DNA of 64,000 nt from Methylobacter sp. (GTDB taxonomy: Bacteria; Pseudomonadota; Gammaproteobacteria; Methylococcales; Methylomonadaceae). The notes under the pieces are model-generated. The model saw nothing but the letters and a program-made list of their open reading frames with translations. It was not told the DNA's origin and did no database searches. Shown in pieces: positions 1 through 11,253 of this stretch; position 1 is the stretch's first letter, and each line of letters begins with the position of its first letter. The stretch is from NCBI RefSeq assembly GCF_030680395.1, contig NZ_JAUXVR010000005.1, positions 62,001 through 126,000 on the forward strand. Direction: 5' to 3'. The position numbers and the translations under genes were made by a program.

Positions 1-2067
1 GGCATTTTGACAGGGATAGGCGCTCAAACCGCAAACCGCCTGCAAAAACTCGGCCTTTGCACACTTCAGGACTTGATTTTTCACCTGCCTCTGCGTTACG
101 AAGACCGCACCCGTGTTTATCCGATATGCTCGTTAAAGCCCGGCATGACGGTACTGATCAGCGGCAAGGTTGAGTTTATCGATATTTTACCCCGAGGCCG
201 AAAAAGTTTGATCTGCCGAATCAGCGACGGCACCGGCTTTATCAGCCTGAAGTTCTTCCACTTTTCCGCCAGCCAGCACAATGCGCTGAAACCCGGCACA
301 TCAATCAGTTGTTTTGCCGAAGTTCGCTACGGTTTTGCCGGACTGGAAATGGTTCATCCTGAATACAAGGTCATCGCCAATCCCGACGACTGCATAACGG
401 AAACGCGCTTGACCCCCGTTTATCCACTGACCGAAGGGCTTAGCCAGAATGTCGTACGCAAAGCGGTCAAACAGGCTTTAGAGCTTTGCAGCCATGAACC
501 CGAGTTGCTGACCGACTGGATACCCGAATCGATCTTAAAGCAATACCGTTACCCTGCCCTGGCAGATGCAATCCGGACCCTTCATGCGCCGGACGAATCG
601 GTGTCGATTGAAGCTTTGCAAAACGGCAGCGTACCCGCATTAAAACGGCTGGCCTTTGAAGAACTGCTTACGCATTATTTAAGCCTGAGAATAACCCGCA
701 ATAAAACCAAAGCATGGCAGGCACCCTCGTTCTTAGAAACTGCGACCGGCAAAGTTGCCGCAGAACATTTCATCCGCTCCCTGCCGTTTAAACTGACCGG
801 CGCGCAGCAACGAGTGATTGCGGAAATCGAAGCCGATTGCCGCTTGCAACATCCGATGATGCGACTGGTTCAAGGCGATGTCGGCTCAGGTAAAACCATC
901 GTCTCCGCCTACGCGGCGTTACTAGCCTTAACGGCAGGTTATCAGGTTGCGGTGATGGCTCCGACCGAGTTGCTGGCCGAACAACATAAGCGCAACTTCG
1001 ACGTCTGGTTTGACGGCTTTGAAACCCAAGTAACATACTTAACCGGACAACTCAAAGGCAATGCCAGGAAAGCCGTTTTACAAGCGCTGGAGGACGGCAG
1101 CGCGGGTATTATCATCGGCACCCATGCATTATTTCAGGACGCTGTGAACTTCCATCGACTCGGCCTGATTATTATTGATGAGCAACACCGCTTCGGCGTA
1201 CATCAGCGACTGGCGCTCAGGGAAAAAGGCCAACAGGGCGGCATCAGGCCGCACCAGTTAGTAATGACCGCCACGCCGATTCCGCGTACCCTGGCTATGC
1301 TGCAATATTCCGACCTGGATATATCCATCATCGACGAACTGCCGCCGGGTAGAAAACCGGTCGTCACCAGCGTGATTCCCGCCGAGCGACGCGCCGATGT
1401 GATCGACCGGATTAACGGCTGGGTCGACAAAAAAAAACAGGTCTATTGGGTCTGTACGCTGATTGAAGAATCGGAAGTTTTGCAATGCGAAGCGGCGGAA
1501 AAAACCGCAGAAACATTAACCCAAGCCTTGCCGAACGTACGCGTTGCGCTAATACACGGGCGCATGAAGTCAGCCGAAAAAGACGCCGTTATGCAGGCCT
1601 TTAAAAATCACCAAATTGATTTGCTGGTCGCCACAACCGTCATTGAAGTCGGTGTCGATGTGCCCAATGCCGGATTAATGATCATCGAAAACCCGGAGCG
1701 TCTCGGACTATCCCAACTGCATCAATTGCGCGGACGGGTCGGTCGCGGCAATGACGACAGTTATTGCCTGCTGATGTATCAAGCACCTTTGTCCGATACC
1801 GCCCGTCATCGTCTGGGAGTTTTACGGGACAGCAACGACGGTTTTGTCATTGCCGAAAAAGATCTTGAGTTGCGCGGCCCCGGCGAAGTCATGGGTACCC
1901 GGCAGACCGGACAAATGCATTTTAAAATTGCCGATTTGGCCAGGGATTCCGATTTGCTGGCTGTCGTTCAACAGATTGGCGACACCTTTTTCACCCACTC
2001 GCCCCAAGCCATACAACCCTTGTGTGACCGTTGGCTGGGCGCATCGACCGAATATTCCGAGGTTTAA
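1..2067 (+). CDS. recG: ATP-dependent DNA helicase RecG (5' end outside window)
   Basis: Frame is open to base 1; GILTGIGAQTANRL, QGDVGSGKT Walker A, DEQHRFGVHQR, LRGRVGRG motifs. Confidence 0.96.
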   Translation, partial: GILTGIGAQTANRLQKLGLCTLQDLIFHLPLRYEDRTRVYPICSLKPGMTVLISGKVEFIDILPRGRKSLICRISDGTGFISLKFFHFSASQHNALKPGTSISCFAEVRYGFAGLEMVHPEYKVIANPDDCITETRLTPVYPLTEGLSQNVVRKAVKQALELCSHEPELLTDWIPESILKQYRYPALADAIRTLHAPDESVSIEALQNGSVPALKRLAFEELLTHYLSLRITRNKTKAWQAPSFLETATGKVAAEHFIRSLPFKLTGAQQRVIAEIEADCRLQHPMMRLVQGDVGSGKTIVSAYAALLALTAGYQVAVMAPTELLAEQHKRNFDVWFDGFETQVTYLTGQLKGNARKAVLQALEDGSAGIIIGTHALFQDAVNFHRLGLIIIDEQHRFGVHQRLALREKGQQGGIRPHQLVMTATPIPRTLAMLQYSDLDISIIDELPPGRKPVVTSVIPAERRADVIDRINGWVDKKKQVYWVCTLIEESEVLQCEAAEKTAETLTQALPNVRVALIHGRMKSAEKDAVMQAFKNHQIDLLVATTVIEVGVDVPNAGLMIIENPERLGLSQLHQLRGRVGRGNDDSYCLLMYQAPLSDTARHRLGVLRDSNDGFVIAEKDLELRGPGEVMGTRQTGQMHFKIADLARDSDLLAVVQQIGDTFFTHSPQAIQPLCDRWLGASTEYSEV

Positions 2068-2073
2068 TTTAAG

Positions 2074-2637
2074 TTGGCAAGCAAAAGCTTTTTATTCAAG
2101 CGGGAACCCTTATGGCTGGAAAACCGGTCCGGCATCCGTCATACCCTGCCGAAAAATGTCCAGTCATGGACCTATGAACCAGGATCGCTGACCCAGCGTC
2201 TGCGTGATTATTACGGTGATGCGATTGGCGTTAAAATCCTGCTACAGCAATGGAATACGCCGTTTTTAACCGAGCGCAGACTGCTTAAATTACACGAAAA
2301 CAAATACAGCCTGATTCGTGAGGTTTTGCTGCATGCCGACGGCAAGCCGCTGATTTTAGCGAGAACCATCATCCCGACAAGAACCATCAAAGCGGCTAAA
2401 AGCAACTTGGCTCATCTCGGCAGTCGTCCACTCGGAGAAGTGATTTTTTCCTATCCAAAACTGGAACGCATAGAAATGGATGTTACTTTTATTGATCCGC
2501 CGATCTGGACCCAGCCTGCGATTGCTGAAGGCCATATCGACCAGCCGATCTGGGGCAGAAGAACCGTTTATGCAATTGCGCACCGGCAAATGCTGGTGAG
2601 TGAGTTTTTCTTGCCGGAGGTCTTGGAAGTTTTTTAG
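2074..2637 (+). CDS. ubiC: chorismate lyase (UbiC family)
   Basis: 187 aa, TTG start; SLTQRLRDYYGDAIGVKIL, ERRLLKLHENKYSLIREVLL, YAIAHRQMLVSEFFLPEVL. Confidence 0.85.
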   Translation: MASKSFLFKREPLWLENRSGIRHTLPKNVQSWTYEPGSLTQRLRDYYGDAIGVKILLQQWNTPFLTERRLLKLHENKYSLIREVLLHADGKPLILARTIIPTRTIKAAKSNLAHLGSRPLGEVIFSYPKLERIEMDVTFIDPPIWTQPAIAEGHIDQPIWGRRTVYAIAHRQMLVSEFFLPEVLEVF

Positions 2638-2821
2638 CTGGGCTAAGAGGGCATGTTCATCGAGATTTAACAAGAGTGCAAGCTTCGCCTAAAGCGCCTA
2701 CTTTTGGTGCTTGCAAGGCAGTACTCCAACTCTGTAGCACCACCCGGACTCGCCGGAATTACCACCTCACTCTAACGTCTTTCGACCAGCTCAGGACAGG
2801 CTTGGATGGTTTTATTTCGGC

Positions 2822-3847
2822 CTAAACCACATTCGCAATAACAACAGCCCGTTTCGGAGCCGGCAAGCCTTCGCAGGTCAGTTGCGGATTTTCCGCATCC
2901 AAAAAATCTTTCAGCGAATTAAAAGTCATCCATTCCGTAGTGCGCTGTTCTTCAATACTGGTTACGGTGACATCGACCAGCCGGATATTTTTAAAGCCGC
3001 ACCGCTTTAACCAGCTGATCAAGGTGTCGCAGCTGGGCAGAAACCAGACGTTGCGCATTCTGGCGTAACGGTCTTCGGGCAACAAAACCTGACCCAGGCC
3101 GCCGTCGATAACCAGGGTTTCCAGCACCAGTTCGCCGCCGGGTTTCAGGCAGTCTCTTAACTCCATCAGGTGATCGATAGGCGAACGGCGATGATACAGT
3201 ACGCCCATCGAAAATACCGTGTCGAATGCCTTGAGGCCAATGGGCATGTCTTCAATGCCCATTGGCAAGACGTAAACCGGAGCTTCGCCGTACAATTTCC
3301 TGACCAGCTGAAACTGCATTACATTGAGCAGCATGGGGTCGATGCCGACCACTGTTTTTGCACCTGCGCCCAGCATACGCCAGCAATGATAACCGTTGCC
3401 GCAACCTACATCCAATACCAGGCGATACTCTAACGGCGCGATATGGTCTTTTAGGCGGTTCCACTTCCAGTCTGAACGCCATTCGGTATCTATGTTGATG
3501 CCGAACAAGTTGTAGGGGCCTTTACGCCAGGGATGGAGTGCTTTTAATTGGCTGTGTAGAGCCGACTTTAGTCGCCCAGGGCGAATCAATTCGCCCTGAC
3601 AATGCTCTATTGTATCCATGCTGTCGTCGATCAAATCATCGGAACAGCCTATTTGCACCGCATCGGCATCAAGCGCTCGGTATGCGACGGGCAGTTCCGG
3701 CACGCTATCGACCAGCGCCTGCCACTGCGCTAAATCGCCATGTTTGGCTTGATCAAAGCCCCGTTCAAGCTGTTGCGGCAATATCTTTGCCCAGGCATCG
3801 GCTTTTGCTTCAATCAGCGCATCATATAAGGGTTGATAATCAATCAT
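2822..3847 (-). CDS. cmoB: tRNA U34 carboxymethyltransferase CmoB, with an apparent 18-aa in-frame insertion
   Basis: PWRKGPYNLFGINIDTEWRSDWKW, LDVGCGNGYHCWRMLGAG, FSMGVLYHRRSP. Confidence 0.96.
   Translation of the reverse strand: MIDYQPLYDALIEAKADAWAKILPQQLERGFDQAKHGDLAQWQALVDSVPELPVAYRALDADAVQIGCSDDLIDDSMDTIEHCQGELIRPGRLKSALHSQLKALHPWRKGPYNLFGINIDTEWRSDWKWNRLKDHIAPLEYRLVLDVGCGNGYHCWRMLGAGAKTVVGIDPMLLNVMQFQLVRKLYGEAPVYVLPMGIEDMPIGLKAFDTVFSMGVLYHRRSPIDHLMELRDCLKPGGELVLETLVIDGGLGQVLLPEDRYARMRNVWFLPSCDTLISWLKRCGFKNIRLVDVTVTSIEEQRTTEWMTFNSLKDFLDAENPQLTCEGLPAPKRAVVIANVV
3556..3600 (-). repeat. GTAGGGGCGAnTTTAnTCGCCC-type palindromic repeat inside cmoB
   Basis: GTAGAGCCGACTTTAGTCGCCCAGGGCGAATCAATTCGCCCTGAC. 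Confidence 0.8.
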
Positions 3848-4575
3848 TTCAAGGCAATGATGGAGGCAAAGTTGAAGTATTGGAACCAGACTTCCGCGCT
3901 GCTGAAACCAACTTGCCGCAAACGGTTTTGATGCTGGACAAAGGTTTCAGGAATCAGCACATTTTCCAACGCTGTGCGTTTTTGGCTGATTTCCAGGTCG
4001 CTGTAGCCTTGCGCTTTTTTAAAGGCATGATGCATTTCTATTTGCAGTTCCTGTTGCCGTTCGTCATCGAATTTGAGTTTTTCCGACAGGATTAAAATGC
4101 CGCCGGGCAAAAGTCCCTGATAGATTTTTTGCAAAAAATCGGATCGGTCTTCAAGCGGGATAAACTGAAGGGTAAAATTTAAAACTACCACAGAGGCATT
4201 TTCAATCGCAACCTCACGAATGTCAGCGCACAGCACATCGACTGCAACCGGTGCCTGATCTTTTTTTAACGTTTCCTGAAAGCGCGCCACCATTGCCTCG
4301 GAATTATCAACGGCAACAATGCGGCAATTTTCAGCTGCAATCTGGTGACGCATCGATAAGGTCGCAGCTCCCAGAGAGCAACCCAGATCGTAACAGACGC
4401 TATGCTCACGGGCAAAACGCCCGGCCAAAAGACCTATCGCAGAAATAATTGCGCTATAACCGGGAACAGACCGTTGAATCATGTCCGGAAAGACGCTGGC
4501 TACTGTTTCGTCAAATTTAAAAGCACCGACTTCGCCAATGGGGCTGGCATAAATGGAGTCTTTCGGGGAATTCAT
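3844..4575 (-). CDS. cmoA: carboxy-S-adenosyl-L-methionine synthase CmoA
   Basis: 243 aa; YDLGCSLGAATLSMR, LNFTLQFIPLEDR; overlaps cmoB by 4 nt. Confidence 0.95.
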   Translation of the reverse strand: MNSPKDSIYASPIGEVGAFKFDETVASVFPDMIQRSVPGYSAIISAIGLLAGRFAREHSVCYDLGCSLGAATLSMRHQIAAENCRIVAVDNSEAMVARFQETLKKDQAPVAVDVLCADIREVAIENASVVVLNFTLQFIPLEDRSDFLQKIYQGLLPGGILILSEKLKFDDERQQELQIEMHHAFKKAQGYSDLEISQKRTALENVLIPETFVQHQNRLRQVGFSSAEVWFQYFNFASIIALK

Positions 4576-4619
4576 GGATTAGGAAATAAAAATTGAGCGG
4601 GGTGGAACGGGCCGTAGCT

Positions 4620-4664
4620 GTAGGGGGAGTTTTATTCGCTCTGGGCGACTAAAGTCGCCCCTAC
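4620..4664 (+). repeat. same repeat type, intergenic cmoA-mlaC
   Basis: GTAGGGGGAGTTTTATTCGCTCTGGGCGACTAAAGTCGCCCCTAC. Confidence 0.8.
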
Positions 4665-4699
4665 AGGGATAAGCTTGGCGTAGCGTTTTTCGCAATGTT

Positions 4700-5344
4700 T
4701 CAGGAATTCGCTGCAGACTTTGCCGCTAGCGCTTCAGCATTACGCTTAACCAGTCCTTCAATAACCGCGTTTAATGAACCTTTGGTTTGAACTTCACTGG
4801 TGAAAGTGCTGCGATAGTTGGTCACTAAACTTACGCCTTCAATCATAATGTCGTAGGCTTTCCATTCGCCGCCACTTAGCAGCATCCGGTAGTTAACGCC
4901 GATAGGCTGTATGCCGGGTTGCAAAACTTCGGTTTTTACAATAACTTTTTTCTCATCGCTGCCCATTTCAAGAGGCAGAAAACGGACCGACCAGTCGTTA
5001 AATTCCACAAAAGCGCGGGAATAGGTTCTTACTAACAGCGTTTGGAATTCATGTTTAAAACGCTCACGTTCATCAATAGTTGCTGTTTTCCAGATTTTTC
5101 CCAAAACCAGTTCTGAAATTCTGTCGAAATCAGTATGCGGATAAATGACTTCATTAACGAATTGTGTGATCTTGGCAAAATCTTTGGTAAAAGATTTATC
5201 CTGCAGCTTTTCCTGTAATTTTGCAGAAGCGACTTGTATCGCCTGTTGTGGAGGCAACAAATCAGCCGCGACACCCTTAGCGACAGGCATCAAACTGAGT
5301 AATACAGCAAATAAACCGAACATTGTAACTTGCTTAGCTTTCAT
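4700..5344 (-). CDS. mlaC: MlaC/Ttg2-type phospholipid-binding periplasmic protein
   Basis: Signal peptide; LVRTYSRAFVEFNDWSVRFLP, YDIMIEGVSLVTNYRSTF; start chosen at MKAKQ. Confidence 0.85.
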   Translation of the reverse strand: MKAKQVTMFGLFAVLLSLMPVAKGVAADLLPPQQAIQVASAKLQEKLQDKSFTKDFAKITQFVNEVIYPHTDFDRISELVLGKIWKTATIDERERFKHEFQTLLVRTYSRAFVEFNDWSVRFLPLEMGSDEKKVIVKTEVLQPGIQPIGVNYRMLLSGGEWKAYDIMIEGVSLVTNYRSTFTSEVQTKGSLNAVIEGLVKRNAEALAAKSAANS

Positions 5345-5444
5345 AAAACCCTCTAAAATCAAACTGACGGATGCATTCACTCTTCAAATATCAGAATTGT
5401 ATTCACTGATACAATAAATCCTCTGTACTTAAATCTGTATTTAG

Positions 5445-6521
<1,077 letters not shown>

Positions 6522-6574
6522 TGCGAACATTTTAAATAATCCTTAATCTAACAACCTAAAGTGAGGCCTGTTTT

Positions 6575-7108
6575 ATGTCAGAAGATATTCTAATCGCCGA
6601 AAAAAGAAGATTTCACATTGAGGAAGCCATTTTGGTTTTACTGCTGATCCTGTCGCTAGTCGGTATCGGCATCATGGATTTTTCCCCTGCCGACGGCTAT
6701 GGTTATTGGCTCATTTTGGTTTTTGTATTTTGCCTGTTTGCAATGGTTATCGGCTGGCTGCAATCGAAGCACCGCAGTGATGATTTCAAGATTATCTTTC
6801 GTGAGCAATCGATACACTGGGCCACATCGTTACTGGTGGTTGGCGGGGTGTTTTTAATCCACCAGTCCGGACGGATACCCGAAGAAGATGCCGGCCTTAT
6901 TATCCTGCTGATTCTATCGCTTTCAACCATACTTGACGGCCTGCGCGTAGGCTGGCGCTTTAGCCTGGTTGGTCTATTCCTGGGGGTTGCCGCTGTGGTG
7001 TCGGTCTATACACCGCATTTTCTCTGGATAGAACTGGGCATTGCCCTTTTGATTGTTGCAGTGACCATTGCATGGGAATTATGGACGGAGAGAAAAGCAC
7101 AATTATGA
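6575..7108 (+). CDS. multi-pass membrane protein of unknown function
   Basis: 177 aa, about 5 hydrophobic segments; ATGA overlap with aroE. Confidence 0.7.
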   Translation: MSEDILIAEKRRFHIEEAILVLLLILSLVGIGIMDFSPADGYGYWLILVFVFCLFAMVIGWLQSKHRSDDFKIIFREQSIHWATSLLVVGGVFLIHQSGRIPEEDAGLIILLILSLSTILDGLRVGWRFSLVGLFLGVAAVVSVYTPHFLWIELGIALLIVAVTIAWELWTERKAQL

Positions 7109-7938
7109 CCTTAATCGACCGCTATGCCGTATTTGGCCATCCTATCAAGCACAGCAAATCGCCGCGCATTCATCGGCTTTTTGCCGAACAAACCGGACAA
7201 ACGCTTGAATATACTGCGGTGGAAGTACCTGCCGAACAGTTCCAAACAACCGTTGCGATGTTTTTTGCTGGAGGCGGCAAAGGCTTAAATTGCACCGTAC
7301 CTCTGAAAGAGCTCGCCTGGAACTACGCTGACTGTAGAACCGAACGCGCCCAACTGAGCAAGGCAGTCAACACGCTCGCATTTCAGGCGGACGGCTCTAT
7401 ATTAGGCGATAACACCGACGGCATAGGTCTGGTAACAGACTTGGTCACCAACCATGCCATCACCTTAACAGGCATCCGCATACTGATTCTGGGCGCCGGT
7501 GGCGCCAGTCGGGGCATCATAGCGCCTATTCTTGAGCAAGCCCCGCAAACCCTTGTTATCGCCAACCGCACCGTTGATAAGGCCGTCAAGCTGGCCGCTG
7601 AATTTCACGACAAAGGAGCTATCACCGGCTGCGGCTTTGATGGCTTGGAAAACCGGCAATTCGATTTGATTTTAAACGCGACATCAGCCAGTTTGAGCGG
7701 TCAGTTACCGCCGCTACCGCCCGGTTTACTGGCGGCAGGCGGCAACTGTTACGACCTCGCCTACGGTAACGAACCGACGGCTTTTGTGCGCTGGGGACTG
7801 GAAAATCATGCGGCAAAGAGCCTGGATGGACTGGGTATGTTGGTTGAGCAGGCAGCGGAAGCTTTTTTTACCTGGCGTGGCGTTCGGCCCAAAACCCGGC
7901 CTGTTATTGAACTGTTGAATTCAGAGCGGCAAGCTTGA
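7105..7938 (+). CDS. aroE: shikimate dehydrogenase
   Basis: YAVFGHPIKHSKSPRIH, LILGAGGASRGI, LILNATSASLSG; start at MTLIDRY. Confidence 0.95.
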   Translation: MTLIDRYAVFGHPIKHSKSPRIHRLFAEQTGQTLEYTAVEVPAEQFQTTVAMFFAGGGKGLNCTVPLKELAWNYADCRTERAQLSKAVNTLAFQADGSILGDNTDGIGLVTDLVTNHAITLTGIRILILGAGGASRGIIAPILEQAPQTLVIANRTVDKAVKLAAEFHDKGAITGCGFDGLENRQFDLILNATSASLSGQLPPLPPGLLAAGGNCYDLAYGNEPTAFVRWGLENHAAKSLDGLGMLVEQAAEAFFTWRGVRPKTRPVIELLNSERQA

Positions 7939-7976
7939 AAGGCAAAGGGCAAAGGGCAAAGGGCAAAGGGCAAAAA
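7938..7976 (+). repeat. tandem 7-mer GGGCAAA array after aroE
   Basis: AAAGGCAAAGGGCAAAGGGCAAAGGGCAAAGGGCAAAAA. Confidence 0.9.
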
Positions 7977-8025
7977 TAGCTTGTATTGAGATTTAAGGAG
8001 CCGTCAAATTTTTCGCCTTTAGCCT

Positions 8026-8562
8026 TTACTCCTTCACCTTCAAATACTTATTTTTCAACTGAATATACTGCTTGGACGAATATTCCAGAAACTCCTTGTC
8101 GGATTCCGTTAAAGGCCGGACCTGTTTGGCAGGTGCCCCCACATAAAGATAACCGCTTTCCAGCTTTTTCCCCGGCGGAACCAGCGCCCCGGCACCCAGC
8201 ATCACATAATCTTCAAGAACAGCCCCATCCATAATAATCGCGCCTATCCCTATCAGACAATAGTCGCCCACTGTGCAGGCATGCACCACCGCTCTATGCC
8301 CTATAGTAACGCCTTTGCCTATAATTAACGGATGGCCTTGAGCCGTGTACTTGCCGGCATGAGTTACATGCAACACGGAACCATCTTGTATATTGGTGCC
8401 GCCGCCAACAGTAATACTTTCAACATCGCCTCTGAGCACCGTCGTAGGCCATATGGAAACATCATCGCCCAAAGTAACGTCGCCGATCACCACAGCGCTG
8501 TCATCTATAAACACCGACTTGCCGATTGCCGGGTATTTATCATTAAACTTTCTAATTGCCAC
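8026..8562 (-). CDS. gamma-carbonic anhydrase-like protein (YrdA type)
   Basis: Left-handed beta-helix hexapeptide repeats; VLRGDVESITVGGGTNIQDGSVLHVTHAG. Confidence 0.9.
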   Translation of the reverse strand: MAIRKFNDKYPAIGKSVFIDDSAVVIGDVTLGDDVSIWPTTVLRGDVESITVGGGTNIQDGSVLHVTHAGKYTAQGHPLIIGKGVTIGHRAVVHACTVGDYCLIGIGAIIMDGAVLEDYVMLGAGALVPPGKKLESGYLYVGAPAKQVRPLTESDKEFLEYSSKQYIQLKNKYLKVKE

Positions 8563-8616
8563 TTTAACTCCCGCCTGTACATTTACTTACTGATTTTAAA
8601 GATTATTTACATAGCG

Positions 8617-9690
8617 TTATGCCTGCACCCGACTCAACGCAAATAGCGCCAGGGCTAATACAGTCAAACTGGGCGTAACTGCCATCAGCGGCGGATTAAG
8701 ATCGTAAATCAACCCGATATGGCCGACAATTTTATCGATAATATTAAATCCCATGCCGATGACGACGCCTATCATCATCCTTGCGCCGACGTTAATACCG
8801 CGTTTAACACCAATAACAAAGGGCGCAGACACCAGCAACATAACCAAAACAACCAAAGGATTTACCACGCGCCCCCAAAAAGCCAGTTCAAACTCGTGCG
8901 ATTTTTGATGATTATCTTTTAAAAAGTCGACATACATCGCCAGATCATACATGGATAAATCATGCGAGTTGACCACAACAATCTCCAATAAATCGGGCGC
9001 AACGGTTGATTGCCATACCTGCTCATTTTGGGCACTTGCGGTCATCTGCTCTGTTGAAATACTTGATTGCTTGATGCCCTCTAATTTCCACTGCTGGTTG
9101 CCTTGAAAAACAGCTTTCTCTGCATGGGTTGAATAACGCAAACGACGCTGGTCATCCAGTTCATAAATACTGATGTCCCCCAGATTTCCGTCATCCTGAA
9201 TTTTTCGTACATTGATGAATTTTTTGCCTTCACGCAGCCAGAGTCCGTATTTGACGTTCATGACAACCCGGCCTTCGTCCACGGCGTTGACCTTAACCAT
9301 CTGCGCCGCCCGTTCGGCTACCGGCGCGACAAATTCACCGACCAATATTGAGATCATGACTAAAATCATACCTGCCAGCATAACCGCCCTGATGATCCCC
9401 AAAATGGATAAGCCTGCAGCTCGCATGGCAATAAGTTCGCGGTTATTACCCATCGCACCCAATATAAACAGACTGCCTAATAAGGCGGATGCCGGCATCA
9501 ATTCATAAAAAACGGAAGGCGACGTCAGCGCAAGATAATAAAAGATCTCTGTTAAGCCGTAGTGCCCTTTGCCGAGATCCTTTAGCTGATCGCTGAAGGT
9601 AAACAAATTAAATAAGGTCAGTAATAATAAAGCGGCAACCAAAGACCCCTTTAATATTTCCCTGACTATGTAGCCTGTTAATACATTCAC
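8617..9690 (-). CDS. lptG: LPS export permease LptG
   Basis: VNVLTGYIVREILKGSL with GTG start at 9690; YjgP/YjgQ fold; 4-nt overlap with lptF. Confidence 0.92.
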   Translation of the reverse strand: MNVLTGYIVREILKGSLVAALLLLTLFNLFTFSDQLKDLGKGHYGLTEIFYYLALTSPSVFYELMPASALLGSLFILGAMGNNRELIAMRAAGLSILGIIRAVMLAGMILVMISILVGEFVAPVAERAAQMVKVNAVDEGRVVMNVKYGLWLREGKKFINVRKIQDDGNLGDISIYELDDQRRLRYSTHAEKAVFQGNQQWKLEGIKQSSISTEQMTASAQNEQVWQSTVAPDLLEIVVVNSHDLSMYDLAMYVDFLKDNHQKSHEFELAFWGRVVNPLVVLVMLLVSAPFVIGVKRGINVGARMMIGVVIGMGFNIIDKIVGHIGLIYDLNPPLMAVTPSLTVLALALFALSRVQA

Positions 9691-10862
9691 TTGCCCACCT
9701 TTTCCCTGACTTTCATAACCAGCCATTGCCATCCGTATAATCTTGCCAATAAAATCCCGCCTATCAACAACAAGAGTGTATTGACCCCAAACACGCCCAG
9801 CCACGCCGGAATAGTTTGGTTCATTACCCAGCTCTGGCTGACACGGATAAAATTTCCATAGCTAAAATAAATTAAAAAGCCGACCAGCATATTCCCGTAA
9901 ACACCCCCTCGAGGCGACATTTGCGCCAAAGGCACGGCAATAAAACTAAGTAACACGATCCCCATGGGTATAGAAAACCGACGCTGCAATTCGGCAATAT
10001 CGGTTATTTCACCGGAACTCGCCAAAGCATCGCTGGCGATCGACTCCTTTCCGAAATTTGCGGCTGATTCTTTGGTCTCCATTCTCACTGCGTATTCGGC
10101 GAACCGTTCAAGTACATAAGTTACGGTTCCAGGTTGCCCCTGTATACGCTCACCATTCTCCAAAACAATATAGCGCCCGTCAGGCAAATCCCTCATCCTG
10201 CCTACTTCGGCATTAATAATCGCCAAGCGGTCTCCCTGCCTGTGCTGTACAAAAACCTGGTGCATGGTTTTATCGTCATCAATCTTTTCCACATAAAAAA
10301 CCAAATCCCCTTGACTGTATTCACTAAATTTTCCGGCGGCAATACCTCTAAGATCAGCCGATTCCTTATCCTGATGCATCAGTTCCTCCATCATGGCTTC
10401 CGCCCAGGGTGAGACGTAAAATGACAAGCCGGCAGCCAAAATGCTTACAGAAAAAACCAGCAGAAATATAGCTCGATAAACTGTCCCGGCCCCACCTCCT
10501 GCTGAAGCCACTGCCGACATTTCCTGATCCCTGTACATTCTGCCCAAGACCATCAACACCGCCATAAACAAGGCGGCCGGCAAAAACGCGGCGCTGGCAA
10601 TGATCGTTTTCAAACCCAGAACAGTTAGCAAGGTTTGATTGGACACCTGTCCTTCAACAGCCTTGTCAAGAATCCTGATAAACTGTCGGCTGACGATAAT
10701 AACGACAATCACCGACCAAACCGCCAACAATGTCCTTAACAAATCCAAAGCAACCATTTTGTCCAGGACCGTAATTAACTTACGCCGCCCCATTTTATAG
10801 CCTTTAGTCCAATTCGCTTCCAAGCGTGTCTCCCCCATCAAAAAACGAGTATTGTTATACAA
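9687..10862 (-). CDS. lptF: LPS export permease LptF (start uncertain; Met at 10793 or 10757 also possible)
   Basis: YjgP/YjgQ-like: LGRMYRDQEMSAVASAG, FSIPMGIVLLSFIAVPLAQMSPRGG. Confidence 0.88.
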   Translation of the reverse strand: MYNNTRFLMGETRLEANWTKGYKMGRRKLITVLDKMVALDLLRTLLAVWSVIVVIIVSRQFIRILDKAVEGQVSNQTLLTVLGLKTIIASAAFLPAALFMAVLMVLGRMYRDQEMSAVASAGGGAGTVYRAIFLLVFSVSILAAGLSFYVSPWAEAMMEELMHQDKESADLRGIAAGKFSEYSQGDLVFYVEKIDDDKTMHQVFVQHRQGDRLAIINAEVGRMRDLPDGRYIVLENGERIQGQPGTVTYVLERFAEYAVRMETKESAANFGKESIASDALASSGEITDIAELQRRFSIPMGIVLLSFIAVPLAQMSPRGGVYGNMLVGFLIYFSYGNFIRVSQSWVMNQTIPAWLGVFGVNTLLLLIGGILLARLYGWQWLVMKVREKVGK

Positions 10863-11138
10863 CGAAAGTAAAAGGTGAAAAGCCGAAAGCGTATCGACTT
10901 CTACCTTGAGCCTGTAAATTATGAACTATTTTATAGAAACAGCGCTATTGGAAGTAGCTCATTGTGATTGAGCCAAGCATTTCACATATCTTAAAAAATT
11001 ACAGCTCCCATCAAAAATCAAATAACAACATATTGATTGGTATGCCGGAAAATTATGTCGCCGACCTTGATACCGCGGCACTGCCTAGGCATGAGTTGGT
11101 CTGGGCGAAGTGGAGAACCGGTAAGGCTTGAGGATCGG

Positions 11139-11193
11139 CTGTAGCCTGGAATAAACCTGTTTGAGCGGCAGAGAAAACGGGGGGTCTCCGGCG
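11139..11193 (+). repeat. REP-like degenerate repeat, shared with 17028..17080
   Basis: CTGTAGCCTGGAATAAACCTGTTTGAGCGGCAGAGAAAACGGGGGGTCTCCGGC. Confidence 0.55.
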
Positions 11194-11253
11194 CATATTG
11201 CTACTGGGCTGCATAGCTTCTTGCACGGGTTCAGTGAAAGGATAGGATAGATT

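Noticed and set aside
1844-2191. 115-aa + ORF spanning the recG/ubiC junction
   Set aside because: Overlaps both genes out of frame; not family-like.
7938-7976. Tandem GGGCAAA array as a CRISPR
   Set aside because: 7-nt units with no spacers; simple tandem repeat.
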